DNA of 64,000 bases from Hermatobates lingyangjiaoensis. Its lineage: Eukaryota > Arthropoda > Insecta > Hemiptera > Hermatobatidae. Positions 1 to 11,802 of the stretch are shown piece by piece. The first letter of the stretch is position 1, and each line of letters starts with the position of its first letter. Both the position numbers and the translations under genes were made by a program. The stretch is from contig JAPFBL010000605.1 of the NCBI GenBank assembly GCA_026182355.1, positions 212,975 through 276,974 on the forward strand, read 5' to 3'. The notes beneath the pieces were generated by a model, which worked only from the letters and a program-made list of their open reading frames with translations, did not search any database and had not been told where the DNA came from.

Positions 1-757
1 ATTTCTCTGCCTCTCTGTCTAATCTATCTCTCTGCCTCTCTGTCTAATCTATCTCTCATCTCTCTATCTATCTCTCATCTCTCTATCTATCTCTCTATCT
101 CTCTGCCTCTGTCTAATCTATCTCTCATCTCTCTATCTATCTCTCTGCCTCTCTGTCTAATCTATCTCTCTATCTCTCATCTCTCTAACTTTCTGTCTAA
201 TCTATCTCTCTGCCTCTCTGTCTAATCTATCTCTCATCTCTCTATCTATCTCTCATCTCTCTATCTCTCTGCCTCTGTCTAATCTATCTCTCATCTCTCT
301 ATCTATCTCTCTGCCTCTCTGTCTAATCTATCTCTCTGTCTAATCTATCTCTCATCTCTCTAACTCTGTATCTATCTCTCTGCCTCTCTGTCTAATCTAT
401 CTCTCTATCTCTCATCTGTATCTATCTCTCTGCCTCTCTGTCTAATCCATCTCTCATCTCTCTAACTCTCTATCTATCTCTCTGCCTCTCTGTCTAATCT
501 ATCTCTCTATCTCTCATCTCTCTAACTCTCTATCTATCTCTCTGCCTCTCTGTCTAATCTATCTCTCATCTCTCTAACTCTCTATCTATCTCTCTGTCTC
601 TCTGTCTAATCTATCTCTCTATCTCTCATCTCTCTAACTTTCTGTCTAATCTATCTCTCTGCCTCTCTGTCTAATCTATCTCTCATCTCTCTATCTATCT
701 CTCTATCTCTCATCTCTCTAACTCTATCTCTCTGCCTCTCTCTCTATCGTTCTTACC
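1..757. repeat. Pyrimidine microsatellite (TCTC/TCTAATCTATC units)
   Basis: The stretch is made almost only of TCTC, ATCT, TGCC and TAATC words in irregular higher-order arrays (recurring phrase CTGCCTCTCTGTCTAATC). No coding potential is seen. From 758 to about 950 the strand stays pyrimidine-rich but loses the periodicity. Confidence 0.95.
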
Positions 758-1097
758 TCCTTTTTTATCACTCTTTCTATTCTTTCCCGTCCCAATTTCT
801 CTCGTCTTTCACTTCTCTTGTTTCTTCCCCTCTCTAATCATCTCCTTATCCTTCACTTTCTATTTTTCTCGTTTTTCTCTCTTATTCTTTCACATTTTCC
901 TTTTTGCCCCTTTCTCTCCCTCTATTTGTCTAGTTATTTCCTTTCTTATTAGAAAAACTAAATAAATATGTTTACTAACACTATAAAAAAACTGAAAAAT
1001 CGAACAATAAACGAACTACTATCCAAAACGGATAACAAAGGTTCAGAAATAAACTATGAAACCACTCACAATAGACTAGCACACTTACAGTCTTATG

Positions 1098-1294
1098 ATC
1101 AAACCACAATAAGAAAATGGGAAAACAAGACTAAAATCTTTCAACCGTAACAGCGGTCTTCGTCAGAGTCAAAAACCCAACATGACTCTGACGAAGACCG
1201 CTTGTTACGGTTGAAAGATCTTAGTCTTGTTTTCCCATTTTCTTATTGTGTTTTGATCATTGATTGTTATTTCACGTGTTTATGTGAAATCTTT
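1098..1294. mobile_element. Fold-back element family A, copy 1
   Basis: Two inverted arms meet near 1182. The arm unit reads GACTCTGACGAAGACCGC, TTGTTACGGTTGAAAGATC, then a tail that in full copies runs to GTGAAATCTTTT. The 13-bp direct repeat TTACAGTCTTATG flanks it (1085-1097 and 1295-1307). The left arm is truncated within the tail, the right arm is full. The hammerhead-like core is present on both arms (minus and plus). Confidence 0.85.
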
Positions 1295-1496
1295 TTACAG
1301 TCTTATGTTTTCTGTTTTACTGTGTTTAGGCCTGCATGGTGTGTTTTCCTTTTTCTTCTTTTTTTTTTGATGACGATATAACCGAAAATTTGAGATTTTA
1401 AGTGAATTAATCTATTATGTGGGCTTTTTTAGTTTAGTTTTGAACTTTTAAATATTAAAACTTTAAATTACACAAAGCATGACACAGAAAAAAGAA

Positions 1497-1620
1497 TAAA
1501 AAGAACACTTACAGAATTCAATTTTTCGAACTGTTGTTCGTCATCAGGAGTAGACTAGAAGAGAGGACGAAGTGAGAGAGTTCTCCTCACGTCGAAGAAC
1601 GGAGCGCGAAACTTTTAAAT
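1497..1620 (-). repeat. Single-arm fold-back-type repeat (family I)
   Basis: On the minus strand a CTGATGA box is followed by C, a GAAC/GUUC hairpin and GAAA (about 1525-1555). This is the same module as the larger fold-backs, with a different tail. I do not find its inverted partner or a target duplication. Confidence 0.5.
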
Positions 1621-2246
1621 GACTTTTTAATGACTTTTAAATATTAAGTCATTTTCCTTCTGTATAGTTCCCACCCTTTCTCTATTTACTCGTATCCTCT
1701 CCCACAATCCACACTTTGTCCATCCTTTTCTCTCACTCTCCCCCTCTCTTTCTCTGTCTATTTTTTTTATTTTTTCCCTCTATCCTTTCCTCTCCCCATT
1801 TCTTCTTCTTCGCTGTCATATCAGATATACCTAAAGTGTACTAATTTAATAGTTCAAATGATTTAGAGGTTTGGTTTAGTTCATTTTGAGCTACTCAGAA
1901 TGATAGTGACAAAAGTGGAGTATTTTCTGATTGTGATCGACTAATCATGTGAATTACATTTTAATACATTTCCATTCTTTTAAATCATCTGGTATTCCTA
2001 TTATAGCCAACTTGTCATTGACTTCACCTCCTCTTTGTCTCGATGAACAGACTGAAATACGTAATAATAATAATCGGTTGTTATAATAAGATTATACTGT
2101 TATACGGTTGAAACTAACCAAAGAACACATCTCATGGATGACATAGTGTTTGAACAGAAAAAGACAAAGCTTATGGATTTACCCCTGGAGGATGGAACTC
2201 AATTCACAGTAAATGGGGTAGTAGTCTGTCCACTCTAACCATACTG

Positions 2247-3500
2247 TATAAACAACGCGTTTCGAATACTTTAAATACTTTAAAGTTTCGAATAAAGAAT
2301 ACTTTAATTGTATTCTTTAGGCATTAACTAAAAAATACAATGTCATCAGAGAGTTATCTATAGTATAAAGTAAATATAGTGCCAAATAAAATTAAAAATA
2401 AGGAAATTTTCAAAATATTAAATACAAAATCGAAGAAGTGTAATACACAGAGTAAAGAAACACACTTACAAACACACATTTTCGGGCAATCCGTCTTCAG
2501 GAGAAAGAGAAAAAGGGCCAAAACCAAGCACGTTGTAGACTCAACTACGCAGGTTACGTTGTAACCTACAACTTGCTTGGTTCCCGTTCTCTTTTCTCCT
2601 GAAGAAGGATTGCCCGGAAATGTGAGTTTGTAAGTGTGCTTTACTCTGTGTGTTACTCTTCTTCGTTTTTGAACACGTATTGTGTCCAGTTTGGATCGTC
2701 TTTCCGTTTATTAAGTGAATAATTATTATAAAAGATATATAGTCACTTTAATGGTTTCATTTATTTAAATATGGATATTCATATTATGCCAGTTAAAACT
2801 AAAATGAATCGTTCCGGAACAAACTGACAAGATACTGCAAATATAACTTAATAGTTGTTTATAGTTTAACGCCATATTTTTCTGTTCAATATTCTAAGAT
2901 GATGAAGTTTTTATCAGGCTTCATTCATTTTAAGGTAATATTTGAATAAATTAAAATTTATTTTATTTATTTATTTATTTAAAATAAAATAAGGAAGAGA
3001 GTGTGAACCTAAGGGTGAGTGTCTGTTGTACAACTGACTGGGAATAGGATGGAAGTGGTTGAGGGTATGCAGTGTACACCTGTTTCATATTGGAAGGCAG
3101 GTACATTTCTTTGTTATTTTTTTTCCTAAAGGTTAGATTGGGCCTTTACATTTGCTCTAAGACTAAGTGTAGGAAACATATTGAAAATATAACACAGAGA
3201 AATGTAACGAATACAAAAAAGATATAAGAATAAAGAGAAAATAGAACTCTTTTTTTTTATATAAATAAATTAAGAAAATTTGTACACTTAGAAATTTGCT
3301 CATTGAGGCAAGTAGAAGAATGTACTATAGATAACTCTCTGATGACATTGTATTTTTTAGTTAATCCCTGAAGAAGAACACTACATGTTCGAAACGCATT
3401 GTTTATACGATTAATTTTTTATATGTGGAGACCATTTCATTAGCTTTTTATCCTATAATGAGTAAATACCACATAATAACTGATTGCACTACGTTAGAAT
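2247..3500. mobile_element. Fold-back family B, copy 1, with nested element
   Basis: The left arm (2247-2400, containing AACAACGCGTTTCGAA) and the right arm (about 3310-3500, with CTGAAGAAGAACACTACATG then TTCGAAACGC) are inverted copies. Between them lie a family H palindrome and a B-specific internal segment (about 2990-3130) that is also present at 48120-48300. The left arm is degenerate and truncated. Confidence 0.7.
2428..2674. mobile_element. Fold-back family H, nested in family B
   Basis: Inverted arms centred near 2553; the outer parts read AAGTGTAATACACAGAGTAA and its complement. Each arm carries a CTGAAGA box, one extra base, a short GG..CC stem and GAAA. The centre is a second inverted pair, GTTACGTTGTAACC. 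Confidence 0.75.
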
Positions 3501-3547
3501 TAATGAGGCCTTATTAATTGATTAATTATAAATCAGTTTTGTTTCAG

Positions 3548-6500
3548 ATTTGAACAACTTATGACGTATCTTTCTAGTAAAAATAATGACCCAACTGATG
3601 CAACAACTGTCACCAGAGTCATTCCTCATTTAGCTCTTAATGAGGTGAGTTAATTGTTAAAATAGTTTTAGCGTCTGACCTCATACGAGTTACTCTTATT
3701 ATTATTATTATTTTTTAGGTTTTTCTGGGAGAAGTACTTTCTACACAAGTTTCTTATTTTCAAATTGAACAACCAGATATTCCAAAAGTCAAAGTGAAAT
3801 GTTCAGGATTGTGTGTTGCTAGTGGCACAGGTTCAACTTCTTGGCATTTATCTATAAACAGAATTTCTGCAACTAAAATGTCTAAAATACTGGAAACTGT
3901 AGGGATGAAGAATTTCGATGTAAAGCCTTTAACACAGCGGTATAATGATTCTCTTGTTTTCAAACCAGGTGAATTTTCAATTAAATCTTTATAAATAAAA
4001 TAATGATTTTGTCTGTACATTGCTTAGAACTGACTCATTTCAAGTTTTCTTTACGTTTCATACATTGGAGAAACCGAATCCACCCTTAGAAAAATTTCTG
4101 TCGGTTTGTCCGCAAAACTTTGTCACAGGTAAACTCAGCTACCATAAGACATATAAAGCTGAAACTTTTACAGTAGATTTGTGTAGGTCTAACTTAAAAT
4201 ATAGGCTATGAATTGATTGGAAATTCAACGAAGAAGTGAAGTTATGGACGTTTAACGCAAAAATGTTTGTCACAAGTAAACTCAGCCACCATAAGACATA
4301 GCGAGCTGAAACATTGACACTGGATTTGTGTGTGCCTAACTTAAAATATGGGCTCTAAATAGATTATTAATTCAGTACAGAAGCGAAGTTATGGGGCTTT
4401 TAGCTGTATTTTCCTAACTTCACAGACAAGTTTGTTTTGAAAATACACAGGTGTGGCAAGTAGGTATTGTTAGTTGATTTTAATTTCAATTGAGCACATG
4501 AATATATTGCGTATTTGACATCATTGAAATGGTGTTTCACAGAGTTAAGGATGTACTATCTATTGAGAATAAATGTTTTGTAAACGAGCAATTCTCAGCC
4601 CTTAATATGAACAGGCATGAGAAATCAACAAACAAGTTCTTACGCTATATGAAGGCGAGGAAAGAACTTACAAGTCAGTAAAGAGATTGGATTAGTGATG
4701 AAGAAGCAGTTCATTATCTAATTGAATTTCTTGACTCTGAATTTATTTCTCCTGGACTGCCTGCTCATGAGTAAAAACTTAAAGTAGGAGCACCAATGAT
4801 GCTGCAATTTATAGCAGTAACAAATTTCATGTTACGAAACATGAGTGACCCAAAAACTGTGCAACGGGACACGACTCTGAGTTCGTGCTCTACACAGATA
4901 TGCCATAGAGGCGGACATAATGACTGGATGTGGTATTGGGGAGTCTTCCGAACCACTGTCTGTTTACGTTGAAATGATTGCAAAGTCCGGTCAGAGTCTA
5001 TTTCGCAATGACGTTAACTAAGTCGCAAAGGGAGACTTTATCTAACGCAGGAATTCAAGTTAGCGAAACCAAGTTTTTCTCACATGGTCAACTGTAGTTT
5101 ACTTGCTCAATAGTCAGAGGTTTCAACTGATTGTTCTTCCATGAACCTGAAGGACAGACAGCTAATGTAGTGTATACAGAGGCATTTGTTTAACACTGTA
5201 CTAATAATGGTGTTTTCTACTATTCTATAATTTCTAATTATAGTATTAGTATAATACTATAATTGATATGTTGGAATACCAAGTATAATAGAATTTTTGA
5301 TTCCGTCAAAGACGGGTACATTTGCTAGTACATTATATAAAAAGATTTTATATAAACACGTGAAATAACAATCAATGATCAAACCGCAATATGAAATGGG
5401 AAAACAAGACTAAGATCTTTCAACAATAACAAGCGGTCTTCGTCAGAGTCAAAAACCCAGTCAGAGGTTTTTGAAACCTCAGTTGGGTTTTTTGACTCTG
5501 ACGAAGACTACTTGTTACGGTTGAAAGATCTTAGTCTTGTTTTCCCATTTCATATTGTGGTTTGATCATTAAATACATTATACATACAGATTACGAAAGA
5601 AAAGACAATCTGACAGTAATGAAAACCAGTGGCCTAACAACTATTTTTGTACCCCCCCCCCCCCCCCACTGTGTCACTATTGATAATCTGTTAACATTCA
5701 AAACTCCAGAACATCATGAAAATATTCATTTTCATGAAATTACAATCAAGGATCTAATTTTATACTGCTGTTATTGGTCACAGACTTACATCTTATTACA
5801 TTACTCTTCAATAACAAGATTTCACATAAACACGTGAAATAACAATCAATGATCAAACCACAATAAAAATGGGGAAAAAGGACCAAGATATTTCAACTGT
5901 AACAAGCGGTCTTCGTCAGAGTCAAAAACCCAACTGATCAGACGACTTGTTACGGTTGAAAGATCTTATCTTTTTTTGTTTAAGTTCTTATTGTGGTTTG
6001 TTCATACATTACTCATATTCATATGCAGTCGTTATCAAAAGAAAGCAAAGATTTTTCAAAATAAAAACGTATAATCCAAATCATAAAAAAAAGGTTAAAT
6101 TAAATTAACTGGCTATAAAAAAAATTAAATAAATTTTCAACCCCATTAAAAAAAGTAGTTTTTAAACATAAACAAATAAATTAATTTTTAATTTTTTAAT
6201 ATTGCAGTTGAAAATCCATTTAATAACAGTATTACACAAATAAATCAAAAATAATTGGGACCTTAAATACTCATTTTTGCATAAAATTTCCTAGCGTTTT
6301 ATTATATATTTTTTATTTTCTATTTTTACCCCTTCAAAATGCTGCCCCCTGGAGTGCCACCGGTTGGGACCGCCCTTGCTAAGTCACTACTGTTCGGACC
6401 ACTGTTGAAAAGTCACTCTTGTTAGCTAGCTTATATTACATTTTGCTAATTATGATGAACAAGTAATTAGGATGATTGTTTAAAACTATTATTAGAATCA

Positions 6501-8193
6501 TTCACGTTTGAACGTTATGATTCTTCTAATTATCTGTGCTTCAATAGTAATGAAAATGAACAGCTACCAACCTTAACGTCACTTTAATCCTATAATTGGC
6601 AAAATAATAATAGCCAATTATAAAATTAGGCAAGAGGCCATACTTAATGAGTAGATTTGCTAATAATTGTAATTATTAGTAATTATAACTCACTAAAAGT
6701 AATGGTATAAAAGAGCGATGTCATTTAGTGTGTTATCAGTGAGGAGAATATAGTTTAGGTAGTTTAAGTAATATTGTCAATTGGTGATATTGAATGTCCG
6801 AGAGAATTGGTAAAAATATAATAACTTAACTGTGAATATTAAAAATAATTGTTTTCTTTTATTTTAATTCTATTTTATATTGTTAATTATTATGTAATTA
6901 TTTGTAATTAATATAAATACTAGTTGCTTGGACACCTTGTTATTCACCTACTGACTGGTTGCAGCAGAATTTGAAATTTTGAGGTTGATAGTGACTCCGA
7001 GGATGAAGAAAAATTGATTGGATTTTAACCACCGGGTATTAGAAGTGACGCGGATGGTTTTCGTAAACTTCTTAGCATGGTATTTATGTGATAATTATCG
7101 GAATAACTCTTAATATGTTTTTTAAATCATTAGTTGTGCAATCCGTAATTGTGTGGTATTTACTCATTCTGAGGTAAAATGGATAAACCAACAAAAGTCT
7201 CCACACAAATGAAGTTTTATTCAACGCGTTTCGAACACTTTGTGTTCATCATGAGGAAGACACTATAATACAAATTATATCTAATCAGTTACAAAATTAG
7301 AGTGAAATAATAAAATTCTCTTAATTGAATTTTATTATTTCACTCTAATTTTGTAACTGATTAGATATAATTTGTAATTTGTAGAGTGAAATAATAAAAT
7401 TCTCTTATTTCAATTTTATTATTTCACTCTAATTTTGTAACTGATTAGATATAATTTGTATTATAGTGTCTTCCTGATGATGACCACAAAGTGTTCGAAA
7501 CGCGTTGAATAAAACTTCATTTGTGTGGAGACTTTTGTTTGTTTATCCATTTTACCTCGGAATCTTAATATGTTATTTTAGCATACCGGCACCTTTTTGA
7601 GTTGTCGTGTAACGTAAGCAAACCGTTGAGACTGTTATCTCTATTCCATTTTTATTTTAAATTGTTTGTCATTTAAATGTGAAATGACATGTCTGTTCTT
7701 GGTGTTCGATTTTATCAAATAAAAATCCCCCCCTTAAAATTCGACTTATACTCCAGTGCGACGTATATAGGTTTTTTTCTTTCTTTATTAATTTTATGTA
7801 TGGCTAGTGTGACTTGTACTCCGGAGGGACTTATAGTCCAGAAAGTTCGATAGTATATTTATTACACTGGATAACACCACAGATTTATCTGTAGTGTTTT
7901 ATGAATTAACAAAAGACTTTTTATTTGAATGTATAAGCCGAGTAAATACTGTTTTATTTTTAGATTCTTCCAAGATGTATTATTCGTTTCGAGATGTCGT
8001 CAGAACAGAAGTCCTTCCTGATCCAGAAGGGATGATGAAAGGTGGATTGGTGACTAGTTTTCAAGTTCGTTCAAAGTGTTTTTCAGCAACACTTGTTGTT
8101 GATGGTTCTCATGCTTATAGCTTCAATGATGGCACTGTTGCAAAGCTTCGGATAAATCCAGATAAATCTCTTAGAACTATTGTATTACCTTAA
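3548..8193 (+). CDS. NADK2: NAD kinase 2, mitochondrial (3' exons only)
   Basis: Three joined exons, 3548-3644, 3719-3968 and 7964-8193, give 191 codons plus a stop at 8191-8193. The frame is continuous across both junctions and all splice sites are GT..AG. The product phosphorylates NAD to NADP with ATP; family members act in the mitochondrial matrix. Diagnostic stretches are ALNEVFLGEVLS (exon junction 1-2), the NAD-kinase glycine motif SGTGSTSW, and a C-terminus VVDGSHAYSFNDGTVAKL ending in LRTIVLP, all in the order found in NADK2 proteins. The first exon here starts with the last base of a codon, so it continues an upstream exon outside or not recognised in the window; no transit peptide or ATP-binding N-terminal part is visible. 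Introns are 74 bp and 3,995 bp; the large one carries a Helitron fossil and three complete fold-backs. Identity is recalled family knowledge and is strong over the whole segment. Confidence 0.93.
4118..4410 (+). repeat. Two tandem copies of a ~145-bp sequence
   Basis: AAACTCAGCTACCATAAGAC recurs near 4275 as AAACTCAGCCACCATAAGAC. The following text (GCTGAAAC..TTGTGT..TAACTTAAAATA.., then GAAGTTATGG) matches in both copies at roughly 145-bp spacing. The copies are diverged and non-coding. Confidence 0.75.
4640..5193 (+). pseudogene. Helitron Rep/helicase C-terminal fossil
   Basis: Pif1-like helicase sequence of the Helitron type, broken by stops. In order I read ISDEEAVHYLIEFLDSEF, GLPAHE, a stop, KLKVGAPMML, MLRNMSDPK, then further downstream VYFAMTLTKSQRETLSNAGI and FFSHGQL (5003-5096), a stop, and a tail with QTANVVYTEAFV ending at 5193. 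The family carries LKVGAP, FAM-T-KSQGQTL and FSHGQLYVALSR in this order and spacing. It lies inside the second NADK2 intron on the same strand. At least four stops and one insertion between the KVGAP and MLRN blocks show it is dead. Helitrons lack terminal inverted repeats; I could not place the element ends. Confidence 0.85.
5338..5573. mobile_element. Fold-back family A, copy 2
   Basis: The left arm is full length (starts AAAAAGATTTTATATAAAC), the right arm stops at GATCATT. The 9-bp direct repeat TACATTATA flanks it (5329-5337, 5574-5582). The truncation pattern is the mirror image of copy 1. Confidence 0.85.
5807..6004. mobile_element. Fold-back family A, copy 3
   Basis: Arms meet near 5937. 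The 10-bp direct repeat TACATTACTC flanks it (5797-5806, 6005-6014). The right arm has lost part of its CTGACGA box by deletion at the centre. Confidence 0.82.
6015..6700. other. AT-rich intron sequence
   Basis: No gene or clear repeat is seen. Poly-A and T runs dominate; a GC-richer patch at 6345-6400 (CCTGGAGTGCCACCGGTTGG) may be a decayed transposon end. Confidence 0.5.
6706..6740 (+). promoter_or_regulatory. Core-promoter-like TATA box plus TCAGT initiator
   Basis: TATAAAA at 6706-6712 is followed at pol II spacing (about 30 bp) by TCAGTG at 6736, the arthropod-type initiator. It lies inside the second NADK2 intron and does not precede an ORF, so it is more likely the promoter of a decayed (possibly LTR) retroelement than an alternative NADK2 promoter. 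Chance is possible in AT-rich DNA. Confidence 0.35.
7120..7562. mobile_element. Fold-back family C, copy 1
   Basis: Inverted arms start with ATTAGTTGTGCAATCCGTAA and carry the core GAACAC-AAA-GTGTTC-GAAACGCGTT; in the right arm the core is slightly mutated. The central part contains extra inverted and direct copies of the arm end (AAATTAGAGTGAAATAATAA). The 12-bp direct repeat TCTTAATATGTT flanks it (7108-7119, 7563-7574). Confidence 0.88.
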
Positions 8194-8457
8194 ATAGTAT
8201 TAAGCAAATTAGGCACTATTGTGTATCTCCCTTTGTTACTGTATGCTATTATATCACTGATCTCCTTTAATCTGCTTGAAAACTATATTTATAAATCATT
8301 GAAACAACTAAAAAAAAGGAAAAAACATAAACCAACGTTCTCAAAGTGATCCTGCAAACACTCTTTTAAGAAGTAATGGTCATTTGGTGCTCTTTAATTT
8401 CATTTGTTTTTCTTTTTACTTCCAAACTAAACATTTGTATGGAATTAATTGGTAAAG

Positions 8458-8463
8458 AATAAA
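8458..8463 (+). terminator. Poly(A) signal of NADK2
   Basis: AATAAA lies 265 bp after the NADK2 stop and is the first canonical signal downstream on this strand. Confidence 0.6.
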
Positions 8464-8596
8464 GCTAGTTCCTCTACAAACTAATTTTATAAGTAATATT
8501 TACCCAGACTCAGGTGGTAGAGTTAAACGATCTGCGTGCAGTTTAAATTTACCATTAGTTACTAAATATGCTTGTCATTTATGTATATATCACAAT

Positions 8597-8742
8597 GATA
8601 AAAAGATTTCACATAAACACGTGAAATAACAATCAATGATCAAATCACAATATGAAATGGGAAAACAAGACTAAGATCTTTCAACCGTAACAAGCGGTTT
8701 TCGTCAGAGTCTTGTTTTCCCATTTCATATTGTAGCTTGATC
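8597..8742. mobile_element. Fold-back family A, copy 4 (centre-deleted)
   Basis: The left arm is full; the right arm keeps only the outer part (CTTGTTTTCCCATTTCATAT onward), so the right hammerhead-like core is lost. The 10-bp direct repeat ATATCACAAT flanks it (8587-8596, 8743-8752). Confidence 0.82.
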
Positions 8743-8752
8743 ATATCACAAT

Positions 8753-10421
8753 TAATAACTCTCCTAATTAACGTGAATTAGTGATATATCACTGTTTAGT
8801 AATTCAAAAATTATGCAATGAATAACTATTGTCATGTTAGTAGCATAACTCAAGTTTTCCCGTACTATTGTTTTAAAGAAACAACATATGTAGTTTTCTT
8901 CATCCATCACAACAAATTGATGTAAACTGAACTAAATTCGAAAAAAAAAGTTTCTATAAAACAATTGTATAAGTAGGCTTCAAGTATTTTCCCAACAATG
9001 CATTTAAACTTGTAAATCGTTTAACTTTCAAGTCTGAGTACAGTCACATGGATCAATGAAAAATATTAGTTTTTGATGAACTTAAGTTGTAACATGGAGT
9101 TATTCAAATTAATCAATAATAAGACGAAGTTGGTAAAGTAAAAAATTAATTTTTGTTTTTAATTGTTAAATTATTATTTAAGTTTTACTTTTGTTTAATT
9201 ATTTTGGACAATGTATGTATTAAGATTCAGAAATTTACAAATGAAAATATTTCATGAAATAATATAATCAAATATTTTTATTTCTATTTTTATTTGTTAT
9301 GGCTAAGATTTATATTGTTATATGTTTATAATAAAGGTAATTTTTTTGCACTTTTATTGCAAGTAATATGAATTTCTATTTTTAAAATGATCTAAATCAG
9401 GAGGTTCAGAAAAGCAGAAATAAACAAAACAAAAACAAAATTAAACTATAAATTCAAGTTTTTGGCCACTTATAGCTCCCGTTGACTCCGGAACTTGTAG
9501 TAATAATTGAATGTGATCAATTGTAATGTGAAACCAGAGAATTATGTTTTAGTTTAAGGAATAATGATAGCAGAAAATCATAGTTACAATTAATTGGATT
9601 ATTTCTGCACTTTTTGACCACCTGATATAAATTTCATCTCGGAAAAGGGTACTTTCTTATTCTTAACAATATCTTTCAATTAAAATAAACTTCTAACATA
9701 ATATGATATGATGTCATACTTAGATGAATTGAATAATTTTAATGTAAATAGCATATTTATTAGAGTTACTATTTATTTAATTATTAATCTCAAAATATAT
9801 GTTTGAACTCTTTTTATTATTGCCTTATCATCTATGAATCAAATGAAATAGTTGAAGGTGCCAAATATTTTAATAATTCATTTCAATGTTATTATTTATT
9901 TTGTAATTATTGATATGTGAGGAATTCGAAGCCATAATTATGAATGCCAAATTAAATGTAGTTTTTTTTCTTAATTATGTGAATGAATCAGAATTTCTTT
10001 TATTTACCAAATTATACCCAATCATATGAATAAAGAAACAGTAGGAATTTAACATAAAACTCAATTTTAGAAGAAAAATTCCTATGAAAATGATCGAAAA
10101 CTTTACCTTAATTTTTTTTTTTGATATTTGTTCCAAAATTTGTTTTTTTCACTCTTTCCTTATACAATCTTTTTTTCACTTTATTTTGAATCAAAATTTA
10201 AAAAAAAAGATAATTTCAATTTTAATGAGTTTTTGTGGTAGTTTTCAGTATTTTAATTTTGATATCAAAACATTTTTTTTTGTTTCAAATCTCACCCTTG
10301 TAGATTGTATAGTTGGCGCTAGTATGGCGCATTTTTTTTTTTTTGTTATCTGAGTTCAAATTAAACATTACTGAGGGAGTGATATCAACCATTCAATTAG
10401 TTTAACTTTAATTAATCTAAC
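8753..10421. other. AT-rich intergenic DNA, nothing recognised
   Basis: Long A and T runs and simple words only; the open frame near 10084-10353 is a poly-T artefact rich in Phe. Confidence 0.6.
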
Positions 10422-10431
10422 TGTAAGCAAT

Positions 10432-10732
10432 CATTAGTTGTGCAATCCGTAATTGTGTGGTATTTACTCATTCTGAGGTAAAATGGATAAACCAACAAAA
10501 GTCTCCACACAAATGAAGCTTTATTCAACGCGTTTCGAACACTTTGTGTTCATCATCAGGAAGACACCAAGGATGTGGTACTGACGGGTTGTCCAGTCTG
10601 GACTGGACCAACCCGTCAGTACCACATCCTTGGTGTCTTACTGATGATGAACACAAAAGTGTTCGAAACGCGTTGAATAAAGCTTCATTTGTGTGGAGAC
10701 TTTTGTTGGTTTATCCATTTTACCTCAGAATG
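10432..10732. mobile_element. Fold-back family C, copy 2
   Basis: Nearly perfect palindrome centred on CCAGTCTGGACTGG (about 10596). Inner arms read AAGACACCAAGGATGTGG, which recurs in copies 3 and 4. The 10-bp direct repeat TGTAAGCAAT flanks it (10422-10431, 10733-10742). The core on the minus arm is intact: CTGATGA, T, GAACAC-AAA-GTGTTC, GAAACGCGTT. Confidence 0.9.
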
Positions 10733-10742
10733 TGTAAGCAAT

Positions 10743-11690
10743 ATATTGTTGAATACATAGTTTCTCTCTCATAGACTTTGGTATATCGAAGATATTGCTG
10801 CATTCATTTTCCTTCACCAGTACTATTGTCAATAATTTAAAAAAAGCAATTCTTACTTACAAATGGCAAATACCGTACAAATGTAATTTTTATGTAAAAT
10901 TTAAAAAAAATATCCTTTTTGTGATCTAAAGATTCATTATTTTTATTTTTCTCATCCTAAATTAATATACATAGTTAAATTGAATAATTGAGTTATACAT
11001 TATATATTATTTACTTTACTTATTTTAATTATAGATTAGTATATTATAAGAAAAAATGTATTTCTATTCAATTCAAGTATTTTTGTAACCTTATAATGTA
11101 ATAGAAATTATTGGATTAAATGTTGGTTCATATTTATTAATGTTGTTAGATGACTGAAGTAATATAACTATTGATTAATATAATTTTTTTTCGATAGAAA
11201 ATTTAAAATTTTTAAATATCTTTTTCTTTTTAAAAATATAATAATTAAATAAAAAGTTATTGCTTGAATTAGTTCATTTAAAATTGAAAACTTGTTTCTA
11301 AATTCTTTATTATAACATTATTTAAAAGTTGATTTGACATATGAAATGTTTATTTTATTTTTTTTCTGTGTTTTAAATAGATCAATTTATTGCTATAAAT
11401 ACATATTTTTCTATTTTATATATTTTATGTGTGTTTATGTTGTATTTCTTGTTTTAATTATTTCTGCAGTAGGGTTTAGTTGTACCTGTAGTATTATCTC
11501 TATCTTTTCTTCAAACTTTTTATGAAAATTACGTAAACAAATCATTTGTAACAAGATGTCTTTTGAACATGTGTTTAAAGCAACAATAATGTAGTAAATT
11601 AGGGAATATAACTAGATTGTTTAAATGTTGATGAATTCGTTAGTTACTTTCGAGTTATTTTACTTCTGATATCAACGACTTTTTTTTACC
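10743..11690. other. AT-rich intergenic DNA, nothing recognised
   Basis: About 80 percent A+T by eye; no coding, tRNA or repeat signal found. Confidence 0.6.
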
Positions 11691-11802
11691 CTCCCTCTCA
11701 CCATTATGCAGGTTTTTTTTTTACTTTTTTTTGAGGGCTGGAGACTGCCCCTCAGATGGTGATTTCTTGAGAGAATAATTCTGCATCTCCCATTTGTTTC
11801 GA

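Noticed and set aside
968..1150. 60-codon ORF
   Set aside because: Its 3' half is the left arm of family A copy 1; the rest is low-complexity.
2101..2239. Protein-like frame ending at a TAA (LMDLPLEDGTQFTVNGVVVC)
   Set aside because: Only about 45 codons, no family recognised, no fitting splice sites for NADK2; it may be a transposon scrap, but I cannot support it.
7894..7963. In-frame extension upstream of the last NADK2 exon
   Set aside because: It lies before a good acceptor (TTTTTAG at 7957-7963) and the spliced frame from exon 3968 joins exactly at 7964.
10084..10353. 89-codon ORF rich in Phe
   Set aside because: Produced by T-runs; no domain or neighbours.
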